A stretch of 64,000 bases of DNA. Origin: Methylobacterium sp. E-066 (GTDB lineage Bacteria > Pseudomonadota > Alphaproteobacteria > Rhizobiales > Beijerinckiaceae). Under the pieces are notes generated by a model that was not told the origin of the DNA, did not search any database, and saw only the letters and a program-made list of their open reading frames with translations. The position numbers and the translations under genes were made by a program. Shown here one piece after another: positions 26,285 through 33,986 of the stretch (positions are counted from its first letter, which is position 1; every line of letters starts with the position of its first letter). The DNA lies in assembly GCF_022829635.1 (NCBI RefSeq), contig NZ_JAKSYO010000096.1, positions 1-64,000 of the forward strand, read 5' to 3'.

Positions 26285-26602
26285 ATGAAAGCGTTTTTGG
26301 CAGCGGTCGCCGTCGGTTTCGGCGTGATGTCCGCCCTCGGGCCGGCTGTGGCGCAGCGCGGCCCCGATTACGGCTACGGCGATCGGGATTATGGGGGGCG
26401 GGATCGCGACGATTACCGGGGCCGCGACCGCGATTATCGGGACCGCGGCTACGGCGAGCGCGCCTATGGCGGGTTCGACGAGCGCGAGTATCTGCGCTGC
26501 AATCCGGATGTCCGCCGGGCGATCGCGAACGGCCAGATGGAATCCGGCGCGGCGCATTACCGGACCTTCGGCCGCCGCGAGGGTCGTCGCCTGAGCTGCT
26601 GA
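26285..26602 (+). CDS. Small secreted Gly/Tyr/Asp/Arg-rich protein
   Basis: A 105-residue protein. A signal peptide, KAFLAAVAVGFGVMSALGPAVA, is followed by about 40 residues of low-complexity repeats such as YGYGDRDYGGRDRDDYRGRD. The C-terminal 35 residues are ordered: EYLRCNPDVRRAIANGQMESGAAHYRTFGRREGR. This matches the short Y-L-x-x-N-P-D-V-x-x-A-x-x-x-G ... H-Y-x-x-F-G-x-x-E-G-R motif seen at the ends or in repeats of some bacterial surface proteins. A good Shine-Dalgarno AGGAGACAGG precedes the ATG. A CGAAC-N16-CGTT match upstream is one base off the sigma-EcfG consensus. Function unknown. Confidence 0.8.
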   Translation: MKAFLAAVAVGFGVMSALGPAVAQRGPDYGYGDRDYGGRDRDDYRGRDRDYRDRGYGERAYGGFDEREYLRCNPDVRRAIANGQMESGAAHYRTFGRREGRRLSC

Positions 26603-26607
26603 GGCGC

Positions 26608-26705
26608 TTGGAGCCGTTCCCGATCGCATTGCAATCGGGAACGGCTCCAAATCCTTGATTGAACGCGCTCGCTTACGCCAAACCGGTATCCACTTCGGCG
26701 GCGAG
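26608..26705. repeat. 17-bp perfect hairpin plus dispersed repeat
   Basis: TTGGAGCCGTTCCCGAT (26608-26624) pairs exactly with 26634-26650 around a 9-base loop. It is followed by a segment containing GAACGCGCTC, AAACCGGTATCCACTT and GAGCGCTCTA, motifs that recur in intergenic DNA of Methylobacterium and Bradyrhizobium as I remember it. It fills the space between the secreted-protein gene and the convergent glucosidase and may end transcripts from both sides. Confidence 0.6.
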
Positions 26706-26709
26706 CGCT

Positions 26710-29391
26710 CTAGCGCGACCGGGCGCGGTCGCGCAGCAGGTTGAGGATCAGCGCGGTCCAGCCGGTCTGGTGCGAGGCGCCGAGGCCCCGGCCGGTATCG
26801 CCGTCGAAGAACTCGTGGAACAGCAGAGCCTCCTCGGCGCCGGGCGCCGGGGGGATCGGCGGCCGCGCCCCGAAGGCCGGCCGGCGCCCGTCCGCATCCT
26901 TGGCGAACAGGGCGATCAGCCGATCCTCCAGGGCGTCGGCGATCGCGCGCAGCGTGCACATCGCGCCCGATCCCGTCGGGTATTCCACCAGAAATTCGTC
27001 GCCGTAATAGGTGTGGAAGCGCCGCAAAGCCTCGACGATCAGGTAGTTCATCGGCATCCACACCGGCCCGCGCCAGTTCGAGTTGCCGCCGAACATGTTC
27101 GAGGTCGAATCGGCCGGATCGTACCGGACCGTGAACGAGGCCCCCAGCTCGTTGAGCACGTAGGGCGCGTCCTGGTGGACCTTCGACAGGGAGCGCACGC
27201 CGTAGGGCGAGAGGAACTCGGCCTCGTCAAGCATGCGCCGCAGCAGCGCCTTCATCCGGTGGCCGCGCAGGAGCGATAGCAGTTTGCGGTCCTTCACGCC
27301 GCCCTCGTTCCAGCGCGAGACCAGACGGGCGAGGTTCGGCCTGTTCTCCAGCGCCCAGTTCAGGCGCCGGGCGAAGTCCGGCAGCCGCTGGAGCACGGAG
27401 GGCTCGATCACCTCCACGGCGAAGAGCGGCACCAGCCCGACCATCGAGCGGACCCGCAAGGGGAGCATCCCGCCGCCGGGGATATCGACCTCGTCGTAGT
27501 AGAATTCATCGACCTCGTCCCAGAGGCCGAACCCTTCCCCGCTCCCCTGCCCATCCCCCTGCCCGCCCATCTCGGTCATCGCCTCGGCGATGAGCAAAAA
27601 GTGCTCGAAGAACTTCGAGGCGGTGCTCTCGTAGACGTCGTTGTGGAGCGCCAGCTCCAGGGCGATGCGCATCATGTTGAGGGCGTACATCGCCATCCAG
27701 GCGGTGCCGTCGGCCTGGTGGACCACCCCGAAGCCCGGGGGCGGCCGTGACCGGTCGAACACCCCGACATTGTCGAGCCCCAGGAAGCCGCCCTGGAAGA
27801 CGTTGCGTCCCTGCGCGTCCTTGCGGTTCACCCACCAGGTGAAGTTGATCAGCAGCTTGTGGAACACGCCCTCCAGGAAGGCGATGTCGCCGCGCCCGCC
27901 CCTGCGGTCCCGGTCGATCTCGAACACCCGGTAGGCCGCCCAGGCATGGACCGGCGGGTTGGCGTCGCCGAACTCCCACTCGTAGGCCGGGAGCTGCCCG
28001 TTCGGGTGCATGTACCATTCGCGGGTGAGCAGCAGGAGCTGCTTCTTGGCGAAGTCCGGGTCGAGCAGGGCCAGCGGCAGGCAGTGGAAGGCGAGGTCCC
28101 AGGCGGCGAACCACGGGTATTCCCAGGTGTCGGGCATCGACAGCACGTCGGCCGCCGCGAAGTGACGCCACTGGCTGTTGCGGCCGCCCTCGCGCTCCCG
28201 GGGCGGCACCGGCTGGAGCGAATCGCCCTCGAGCCAGCGCCGCACGTCGTAGCAGTAAAGCTGCTTCGACCAGATCAGGCCGGCGGCGGCCTGCCGGAAG
28301 ATCGTGCGGGCATCCGGGTCCGGGATGCCGTCCTGGAGCGCCTCGTAGAACGCGTCCGCCTCGGCCACGCGGCGCCGGACGACGGCGCCCTCGGCGTCGA
28401 CCGGGCGCACCCTTGAGCCCGCCGACAGGCGCAGGCGGATCCGGGCGGTAGCCCCGGGCTCCAGCCGCAGGGCGTAGTGCAGGCCAAGCTTCGTGCCCGC
28501 ATCCCGGCGGATGGCGGCCGCATCGCCCCCGACGATCGCCGCGTGCAGGCCGTCCTTGAACGGGCCCGGCGCGTCCGGCTGCCCGCCGTGGAGCCGCAGG
28601 TTGGTATCGTTCTCGCAGAACAGCAGCTCCGGCGCGCCGTCATAGGCGAGGCGATAGGGGCCGAGCCGCGGATGCGTGCAGGTCGCGCCGCCCTCGGGAT
28701 CGGCGGCGATCCGCGGTCGGTCCTGCCCGGCCTGCCAGGACCAGGTGTTGCGGAACCAGAGCTGCGGGATCAGGTGGAGCTCGGCGGTCTCCGGGCCGCG
28801 GTTGAGCGCGGTCACGACGGCGTGGATGTCGTCGGCATCCGCCTTGGCGTATTCCACGGTGATGTCGAAGAACCGGCCGTCGTCGAAGATCCCGGTCTCC
28901 TCGATCTCGTATTCCGGCTGGTCGCGCCCGCGCGCCAGGTTCTCGCGCACCAGCGCCTCGTAGGGGAACGCCGCCTGCGGGTAGCGGTAGAGCAGCTTGA
29001 GGTAGGCGTGGCTCGGGACCGCATCGAGGTAGTGGTAGACCTCCTTGACGTCCTCGCCGTGGTTGCCCTCCTGGTTGGTCAGGCCGAACAGGCGCTCCTT
29101 GAGGATGCGATCGCGGCCGTTCCACAGGGCCAGCGCCAGGCAGAGGCCGCCGCGCTCGTCGCAGATCCCGGCCAGCCCGTCCTCGCCCCAGCGATAGGCG
29201 CGCGAGCGGGCCTCCTCGTGCGGCAGGGCGCGCCAGGCATTGCCGTCGGGGCTGTAATCCTCCCGCACCGTCCCCCATTGCCGCTCGCTGAGATACGGCC
29301 CCCATTGGGACCAGGCCCGGTCGCCCCTGCCCTGCTCGGCGATCCGGCGGCGCTCCGCCCAATCGGCAGATTCGTCCCCGAACGGACTCAT
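26710..29391 (-). CDS. Glucosidase, MGH1/GH63-like
   Basis: An 893-residue protein, the size of bacterial mannosyl-oligosaccharide-glucosidase-like enzymes. No signal peptide is visible, so it should be cytoplasmic. An N-terminal beta-sandwich region (WGPYLSERQWGTVREDYSPDGNAW, LFGLTNQEGNHGEDVKEVYHYLDAVPSHAY) precedes an (alpha/alpha)6 barrel with SMPDTWEYPWFAAWDLAFHC, GQLPAYEWEFGDANPPVHAWA and the late SNWRGPVWMPMNYLIVEAL. Acidic residues in WDLAFH and EWEFGD are candidates for the catalytic acid/base pair. It may trim alpha-glucosides such as glucosylglycerate-type or storage compounds, but the substrate is not deducible. It is monocistronic and divergent from the binding-protein gene at 29725. 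Confidence 0.87.
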   Translation of the reverse strand: MSPFGDESADWAERRRIAEQGRGDRAWSQWGPYLSERQWGTVREDYSPDGNAWRALPHEEARSRAYRWGEDGLAGICDERGGLCLALALWNGRDRILKERLFGLTNQEGNHGEDVKEVYHYLDAVPSHAYLKLLYRYPQAAFPYEALVRENLARGRDQPEYEIEETGIFDDGRFFDITVEYAKADADDIHAVVTALNRGPETAELHLIPQLWFRNTWSWQAGQDRPRIAADPEGGATCTHPRLGPYRLAYDGAPELLFCENDTNLRLHGGQPDAPGPFKDGLHAAIVGGDAAAIRRDAGTKLGLHYALRLEPGATARIRLRLSAGSRVRPVDAEGAVVRRRVAEADAFYEALQDGIPDPDARTIFRQAAAGLIWSKQLYCYDVRRWLEGDSLQPVPPREREGGRNSQWRHFAAADVLSMPDTWEYPWFAAWDLAFHCLPLALLDPDFAKKQLLLLTREWYMHPNGQLPAYEWEFGDANPPVHAWAAYRVFEIDRDRRGGRGDIAFLEGVFHKLLINFTWWVNRKDAQGRNVFQGGFLGLDNVGVFDRSRPPPGFGVVHQADGTAWMAMYALNMMRIALELALHNDVYESTASKFFEHFLLIAEAMTEMGGQGDGQGSGEGFGLWDEVDEFYYDEVDIPGGGMLPLRVRSMVGLVPLFAVEVIEPSVLQRLPDFARRLNWALENRPNLARLVSRWNEGGVKDRKLLSLLRGHRMKALLRRMLDEAEFLSPYGVRSLSKVHQDAPYVLNELGASFTVRYDPADSTSNMFGGNSNWRGPVWMPMNYLIVEALRRFHTYYGDEFLVEYPTGSGAMCTLRAIADALEDRLIALFAKDADGRRPAFGARPPIPPAPGAEEALLFHEFFDGDTGRGLGASHQTGWTALILNLLRDRARSR

Positions 29392-29724
29392 CAGCCGCGC
29401 CCCGGATGCGGGGTGGCGGGTGGGCTACGGAGCGGCAGAGGGACGGTCATCGATCTCGATGGGCTGCGACGGGCGTCGCCTCCGGATGCATCATCGAACC
29501 CACGCCACCTGAGGTCGGCGAAAGCCGCGACCCGTCCGGCCGGATCGGGATGGGGGCAGATCAATCCGGCGCCCATCATCTCTATGCTTGCGGCCTTGAC
29601 TGCGTGGCGCGTTGAACTGAGGTTCAGGCCCGCGTCGCGGCAGACCGATGCAAGGCCGGTAGGCTTGGCCGAAATGTTGCATGCGGGTTCAGGGGCGCAT
29701 TAATATTCGAACGCGGGGGCGGGC
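29392..29724. other. Intergenic region between divergent genes
   Basis: No gene is supported. The right half carries a sigma-54-like promoter for the binding-protein gene (29665-29682). I see nothing distinctive in 29392-29660. Confidence 0.5.
29665..29682 (+). promoter_or_regulatory. Sigma-54-like promoter
   Basis: TTGGCCGAAATGTTGCAT has the defining GG (29667-29668) and GC (29679-29680) dinucleotides exactly ten bases apart, within the TTGGC and TTGCA halves of the RpoN consensus. It would start transcription near 29692, about 33 bases before the ATG. An enhancer site for NtrC was not identified. Confidence 0.5.
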
Positions 29725-30858
29725 ATGAAAAAAATACTGTCGATGGCCATGGCTGGTCTTCTGACGATCGGCGTTGCACAGGCCCAGGACAAGGGCGGAC
29801 CGGTGAAGATCGGTATCTCCGCCGGCGTGACCGGGCCGTATGCGGCTTTCGGCGTGCAGGTCAAGAACGGCGCCAGCCAGGCGATCGAGGACATCAACAA
29901 GGCCGGCGGAATCAAGGGCCGGCTGTTCGAGCCCGTCTACGGCGACGACGCGTCCGATCCGAAGCAGGGCGTCTCAGTGGCGAACAAGCTCGCGGCGGAC
30001 GGCGTGACGATGGTGGTGGGCGCCTTCGCCTCCAGCGTCTCGATCCCGGCCTCCGACGTCTATTTCGATGCCGGCATCATCCAGGTCACCCCGTCGTCGA
30101 CCAACGTGAAGTTCACCGAGCGCGGGCTCTGGAACACCTTCCGGACCTGTGGCCGCGACGACCAGCAGGGCGTGGTCGCCGGCGCGTATCTGGCCGATCA
30201 CTTCAAGGGCAAGCGGATCGCCTTCGTCCACGACAAGTCGGCCTACGGCAAGGGCTTGGCCCAGGAGACGCAGCTGACGCTCAAGGCCAAGGGCGGCAAG
30301 GAGGTGCTGTTCGAGGGCGTCAACCCGGGCGAGAAGGATTACTCGGCCCTCGTCTCCAAGCTGAAATCGGCCAACGTCGACGTGGTCTATTACGGCGGCT
30401 TTCACACGGAAGCCGGGCTGATCCTGCGCCAGATGCGCGACCAGGGCCTGAAGGCGACCCTGGTCGGCGGCGACGGCCTCGCCCCGAAGGAGTTCGTGCA
30501 GATCGCCGGCGACGGCGCCGAGGGCACGCTGATGACCTTCTCGCCGGATGCCCGCAAGAACCCGAACGCCCAGGCGGTGGTCGCGGCGTTCAAGGCCAAG
30601 AACATCGATCCCGACGCCTACACGCTCTACGCCTACGCGGCCGTGCAGGTTCTGGCCCGGGCCGCGGCCGAGACCGGCTCCAGCGAGGGCAAGGTGCTGG
30701 CCGACTGGCTGCACCAGGGCAAGACGATCGAGACCGTGGTCGGCCCGATCGCCTACGACAAGAAGGGCGACCTCACCCGGCCCGACTACGTCATCTACGC
30801 CTGGAAGAAGGGCGCCGATGGCCGGATTGACTACGCCGGCAACGAGCTGGTGCCGTAA
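29725..30858 (+). CDS. Branched-chain amino acid-type ABC substrate-binding protein (paralog 1)
   Basis: A 377-residue periplasmic binding protein of the LivJ/LivK fold. The signal peptide MKKILSMAMAGLLTIGVAQA is followed by KIGISAGVTGPYAAFGVQVKNGASQAIEDINKAGG. It has the conserved GDDASDPKQGVSVANKL, VIQVTPSSTNVKFTERG-type hinge region, RTCGRDDQQG, and DVVYYGGFHTEAGLILRQMRDQG. Ligands of this family include Leu/Ile/Val, other amino acids, amides and urea. No permease or ATPase is adjacent. A very similar gene of identical length follows 113 bases downstream, and a sigma-54-like promoter precedes it. Confidence 0.92.
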   Translation: MKKILSMAMAGLLTIGVAQAQDKGGPVKIGISAGVTGPYAAFGVQVKNGASQAIEDINKAGGIKGRLFEPVYGDDASDPKQGVSVANKLAADGVTMVVGAFASSVSIPASDVYFDAGIIQVTPSSTNVKFTERGLWNTFRTCGRDDQQGVVAGAYLADHFKGKRIAFVHDKSAYGKGLAQETQLTLKAKGGKEVLFEGVNPGEKDYSALVSKLKSANVDVVYYGGFHTEAGLILRQMRDQGLKATLVGGDGLAPKEFVQIAGDGAEGTLMTFSPDARKNPNAQAVVAAFKAKNIDPDAYTLYAYAAVQVLARAAAETGSSEGKVLADWLHQGKTIETVVGPIAYDKKGDLTRPDYVIYAWKKGADGRIDYAGNELVP

Positions 30859-30971
30859 GGGCGGTTCCGGGCCCTCGACGTGACCCGCGCGCCGCCGGCT
30901 CGGTGGCGCGCACTCCGGGCGGAAGCCCCCGCACAGGCTTCGAGGCACCGTTTTCGATCTGGGAGCGTATC

Positions 30972-32105
30972 GTGAGAGCAACTCTGGCGTTTTGTCTTCT
31001 CGGGCTCCTGACGGCGGGCGCCGCCCAGGCACAGGACACGGGCGGGCCGGTGAAGATCGGCGTCGCCGCACCCCTGACCGGACCCTACGCGGCCTTCGGC
31101 GCGCAGATCCGCAACGGCGCCAGCCAGGCGATCGAGGACCTCAACAAGGCCGGCGGCATCAAGGGCCGGCTCTTCGAGACCGTGGTCGGCGACGACGCCT
31201 CCGACCCGAAGCAGGGTGTCTCGCTGGCCAACAAGTTCGCCGGCACCGGCGTCAAGATGGTGGTCGGGACCTTCAATTCCGGTGTGTCGATCCCGGCCTC
31301 CGACGTCTACCTCGACGCCGGCATCATCCAGGTCACCCCGGCTTCCACCAACGTGAAGTTCACCGAGCGCGGGATGTGGAACACGTTCCGCACCTGCGGC
31401 CGGGACGACCAGCAGGGGGCCGTGGCGGGCACGTATCTCGCCGCGCATTTCAAGGACAAGAAGATCGCCTTCGTCCATGACAAGTCGACCTACGGCAAGG
31501 GCTTGGCCGAGGAGACCTTGACGGCGTTCAAGGCCAAGGGCGGCAAGGCGGTGCTGGTCGAGGGCATCAACCCGGGCGAGAAGGACTACTCGGCGCTGGT
31601 CTCGAAGCTGAAATCGGCCACCATCGATGTCGTCTATTATGGCGGCTACCACACCGAAGCCGGGATGATCCTGCGCCAGATGCGCGACCAGGGCCTGCAG
31701 GCCATCGTGGCGGGCGGCGACGGCATCACCGACAAGGAATTCGTGCAGATCGCCGGGCCGGCCGCCGAGGGCACGCTGATGACCTTCCCGCCCGACCCGC
31801 GCAAGAACCCGAACGCCCAGGCGGTGGTCGCTGCGTTCAAGGCCAAGGGCATCGATCCCGAGGCGTTCACCCTGTACGCCTACGCGGCCGTGCAGGTGCT
31901 GGCCAAGGCTGCGGCCGAGACCGGCTCCAGCGACGGCAAGGCGCTCGCGGATTGGCTGCACCAGGGCAAGCCGGTGGAGACCGTGCTGGGCCCGATCGCC
32001 TACGACAAGAAGGGCGACATCACCCGGCTCGACTACGTGATGCACGTCTGGACGAAGGGGCCCTACGGCAAGATCGACTATGCCGGCCACGAGCTGACGC
32101 CGTAA
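30972..32105 (+). CDS. Branched-chain amino acid-type ABC substrate-binding protein (paralog 2)
   Basis: A 377-residue protein nearly identical in layout to its upstream neighbour and the same length. The start is GTG 30972, chosen because GGGAGCG lies just upstream and it opens a signal peptide RATLAFCLLGLLTAGAAQAQ. Matching blocks include GPYAAFGAQIRNGASQAIEDLNKAGG, GDDASDPKQGVSLANKF and YYGGYHTEAGMILRQMRDQGLQ. Most positions agree by eye, and differences cluster in the signal peptide and scattered surface positions, as after a tandem duplication. Ligand specificity may have diverged. It ends just before element B. Confidence 0.92.
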   Translation: MRATLAFCLLGLLTAGAAQAQDTGGPVKIGVAAPLTGPYAAFGAQIRNGASQAIEDLNKAGGIKGRLFETVVGDDASDPKQGVSLANKFAGTGVKMVVGTFNSGVSIPASDVYLDAGIIQVTPASTNVKFTERGMWNTFRTCGRDDQQGAVAGTYLAAHFKDKKIAFVHDKSTYGKGLAEETLTAFKAKGGKAVLVEGINPGEKDYSALVSKLKSATIDVVYYGGYHTEAGMILRQMRDQGLQAIVAGGDGITDKEFVQIAGPAAEGTLMTFPPDPRKNPNAQAVVAAFKAKGIDPEAFTLYAYAAVQVLAKAAAETGSSDGKALADWLHQGKPVETVLGPIAYDKKGDITRLDYVMHVWTKGPYGKIDYAGHELTP

Positions 32106-32167
32106 GGGCGCTGCCCTGCGAATTTCGGGGCTGCGCGCCCCGAAGTTCGCCAAAGGGCCGCGGGCCC

Positions 32168-32425
32168 AGCCCTTTCAAGGTGTTTGGTGCAGCGTTTCGG
32201 GCAAGACGCAGCGCGCTCTCCTCCCCCTTGCGGGGAGGAGCTGGAGTTGGGGGTGGCGCAAGAGGCACCCTGACGCTCGATCCTGCACCACCCCCACCCC
32301 TGACCCCTCCCCGCAAGGGGGCGGGGAAAGAGCGGAATTCTCAACCTGTTAGCGGCAAGTGAGACGTCGAATCCGCGTGGTGAAACGTCTCGATCACAGC
32401 CCAATCCAAACACCTTGAAAGGGCT
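32168..32425. repeat. MITE-like nested element B (258 bp)
   Basis: A perfect 20-bp inverted repeat, AGCCCTTTCAAGGTGTTTGG at 32168-32187 and its complement at 32406-32425, extends imperfectly outward by about 14 more bases (AGGGCC...GGGCCC). Inside, 32218-32326 is a second palindromic repeat with CTCCTCCCCCTTGCGGGG arms, homologous in opposite orientation to 61461-61569. The element lies between the convergent binding-protein and clpP genes and fills most of that 382-base gap. A remnant resembling the four-hairpin family (GGGGCTGCGCGCCCC, CCAAAGGGC) precedes it at 32127-32159. Confidence 0.8.
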
Positions 32426-32487
32426 GGGCCGCGGGCCCTCTGGGATCCCCGTTTCGCCTGTGCCGGCTGAATGAGCCTGACGGCAGG

Positions 32488-33111
32488 TTATGATGACCCG
32501 ATGGCGGGCCTGTCGTCTTCGTGAGCTTGGATTACGCGGTCGATCAGGCCCCATTCCAGGGCTTCCTCGGCGGTCATGAAGTAGTCGCAGTCCATCGCCC
32601 GCTCGAAATCCTCGTAGGGGCGGCCGCAATGCTCGGCATAGAGCCGGGTCATGCGGTGCTTCGTTTTGCGGGTTTCCTCGGCATGGATGAGGATGTCCGA
32701 GGCTTGCCCCTGGAACCCGCCCAGGGGCTGATGGATGTGGATGCTCGCGTTCGGGAGGGCCGCACGTCCGCCGCGCGCGCCGGCCATCAACAGGAACGAG
32801 CCCATGGAGCGGGCCGTGCCCATGCAGAGGGTGTGAACCGGTGCCCGGATGTGGCGCATGGTATCGTACATCGCCAATCCGCTGGTCACGACCCCGCCCG
32901 GGGAATTGATGTAGAGGTGGATCGGCTTCTTCGGGTTCTCGGCCTCCAGGAACAGGAGCTGCGCGCAGATCAGTGCAGCGACCGTATCGTTGACCTCGCC
33001 GTTGAGGAAGATGATCCGCTCGCGCAGAAGGCGCGAATAGATGTCGAAGGACCGTTCGCCTCGGTTGGATTGCTCCACGACGATCGGGACGAGTTGCATC
33101 GCTTCGCGCAT
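32488..33111 (-). CDS. clpP: ATP-dependent Clp protease proteolytic subunit
   Basis: A 207-residue ClpP serine protease subunit that assembles into a 14-mer barrel fed by ClpX or ClpA. The catalytic triad is present: Ser102 in [12 protein letters not shown], His127 in IHIHQPLGG and Asp176 in [11 protein letters not shown]. The oxyanion segment [19 protein letters not shown] is normal. The usual MGxAASMG is here MGTARSMG, and the loop [16 protein letters not shown] differs a little from housekeeping ClpP. The gene is not next to clpX or tig, so this is likely an extra paralog. It may be co-transcribed with the ArsR/SRPBCC genes upstream. Confidence 0.93.
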   Translation of the reverse strand: MREAMQLVPIVVEQSNRGERSFDIYSRLLRERIIFLNGEVNDTVAALICAQLLFLEAENPKKPIHLYINSPGGVVTSGLAMYDTMRHIRAPVHTLCMGTARSMGSFLLMAGARGGRAALPNASIHIHQPLGGFQGQASDILIHAEETRKTKHRMTRLYAEHCGRPYEDFERAMDCDYFMTAEEALEWGLIDRVIQAHEDDRPAIGSS

Positions 33112-33157
33112 CGGCGACCCCTCAAGGCTTCGGACAACGACAGATCGATGCGCCGCG

Positions 33158-33517
33158 TCAGGCGGCGCGCATGAGCGGCTGCGTGTTGGTGTTCGAGGCG
33201 GCCCATGTCATCCGGTCGAACCGCGGGTCGGTCAGCGCGTGGATCACCCGGAGACGCGTTCCGCCGGTTCCGTTCGGAGCGATCCGGAACGTCACGGTGC
33301 TTTCGAGAAACGGGGGCGCATCGTCCCGCATCCGAAACCGAAGCTCTTTCCCGGGGATGACGGTGATCGCGTCCGGCTCGGCCAAGGCGCTCCCCGGCAA
33401 CCAGATCTCGCGAAGCTCGGGCGTATGGAGGGCGCGCCAGACCTTGTGCGGCGGCGCATCGAGCTCGTAATCGCCTGCGATGCTGGTCTCGGCCGCGTCG
33501 GGCTCCGCGTCGCTCAT
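33158..33517 (-). CDS. SRPBCC (AHSA1-type) domain protein
   Basis: A 119-residue START-like fold protein. Features are [31 protein letters not shown], then [40 protein letters not shown]. These are the standard beta-strand and helix blocks of AHSA1-like proteins, which bind hydrophobic ligands or act with ArsR partners. Its ATG overlaps the stop of the ArsR gene (ATGA, 33514-33517), a very common pairing. ATG 33517 is chosen because of that overlap and the domain start. Confidence 0.9.
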   Translation of the reverse strand: MSDAEPDAAETSIAGDYELDAPPHKVWRALHTPELREIWLPGSALAEPDAITVIPGKELRFRMRDDAPPFLESTVTFRIAPNGTGGTRLRVIHALTDPRFDRMTWAASNTNTQPLMRAA

Positions 33518-33828
33518 TGGTCCATATCCTTCAGCAGCGCCTTGAGAGCTTCGATGCGGGCGGGCCAGTAGGCGCGATACTTCGACAGCCACTGGGCAAT
33601 GTGCGTCAGCCCGTCCGGGTCGACCTCATAGTTCACGAAACGGCCCTGCCGTTCTTCCCGCACCAGTCCGGCGCTCCGAAGAACCGAGAGGTGCTGGGAC
33701 ATCGCCGGCTGGCTGATCCCCATCCCCTCCCGCAGGACGCTGGCGTTCATGCTGCCTGCAGCGAGCTTCTCGAAGATCGCGCGCCGGGTCGGATCGGCCA
33801 ACGCCCGGAAGAGATCGTCTTCGTTCAT
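33514..33828 (-). CDS. ArsR family transcriptional regulator
   Basis: A 104-residue winged-helix repressor: MNEDDLFRALADPTRRAIFEKLAAGSMNASVLREGMGISQPAMSQHLSVLRSAGLVREERQGRFVNYEVDPDG. There is no CxC metal-binding motif in the recognition helix, so it is of the non-metal type usually paired with an SRPBCC protein, as here. A perfect 9+9 bp palindrome sits 6 bases upstream of the start, where it would block transcription. ATG 33828 is the family start; a longer frame would run through that operator. Confidence 0.94.
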   Translation of the reverse strand: MNEDDLFRALADPTRRAIFEKLAAGSMNASVLREGMGISQPAMSQHLSVLRSAGLVREERQGRFVNYEVDPDGLTHIAQWLSKYRAYWPARIEALKALLKDMDQ

Positions 33829-33834
33829 GTCAAT

Positions 33835-33854
33835 ACATAAGCAGTTGCTTATGT
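33835..33854. promoter_or_regulatory. ArsR operator
   Basis: ACATAAGCA-GT-TGCTTATGT is a perfect palindrome of two 9-bp arms around two bases. It ends six bases before the ArsR start codon. ArsR proteins of this type bind such AT-rich palindromes overlapping their own promoter. Confidence 0.75.
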
Positions 33855-33986
33855 GATTCGCAAGACCCGACAATCCAACGGAAGCGGGCGCCCCCCTAAG
33901 CCGAACGGCCAAGGGTGACTGCCGCGACAGGGCGGCCGCCGAGGCTTTATGCTCCCCCATCGCGTCGCGGCGCCTGGGGAGGAGCG

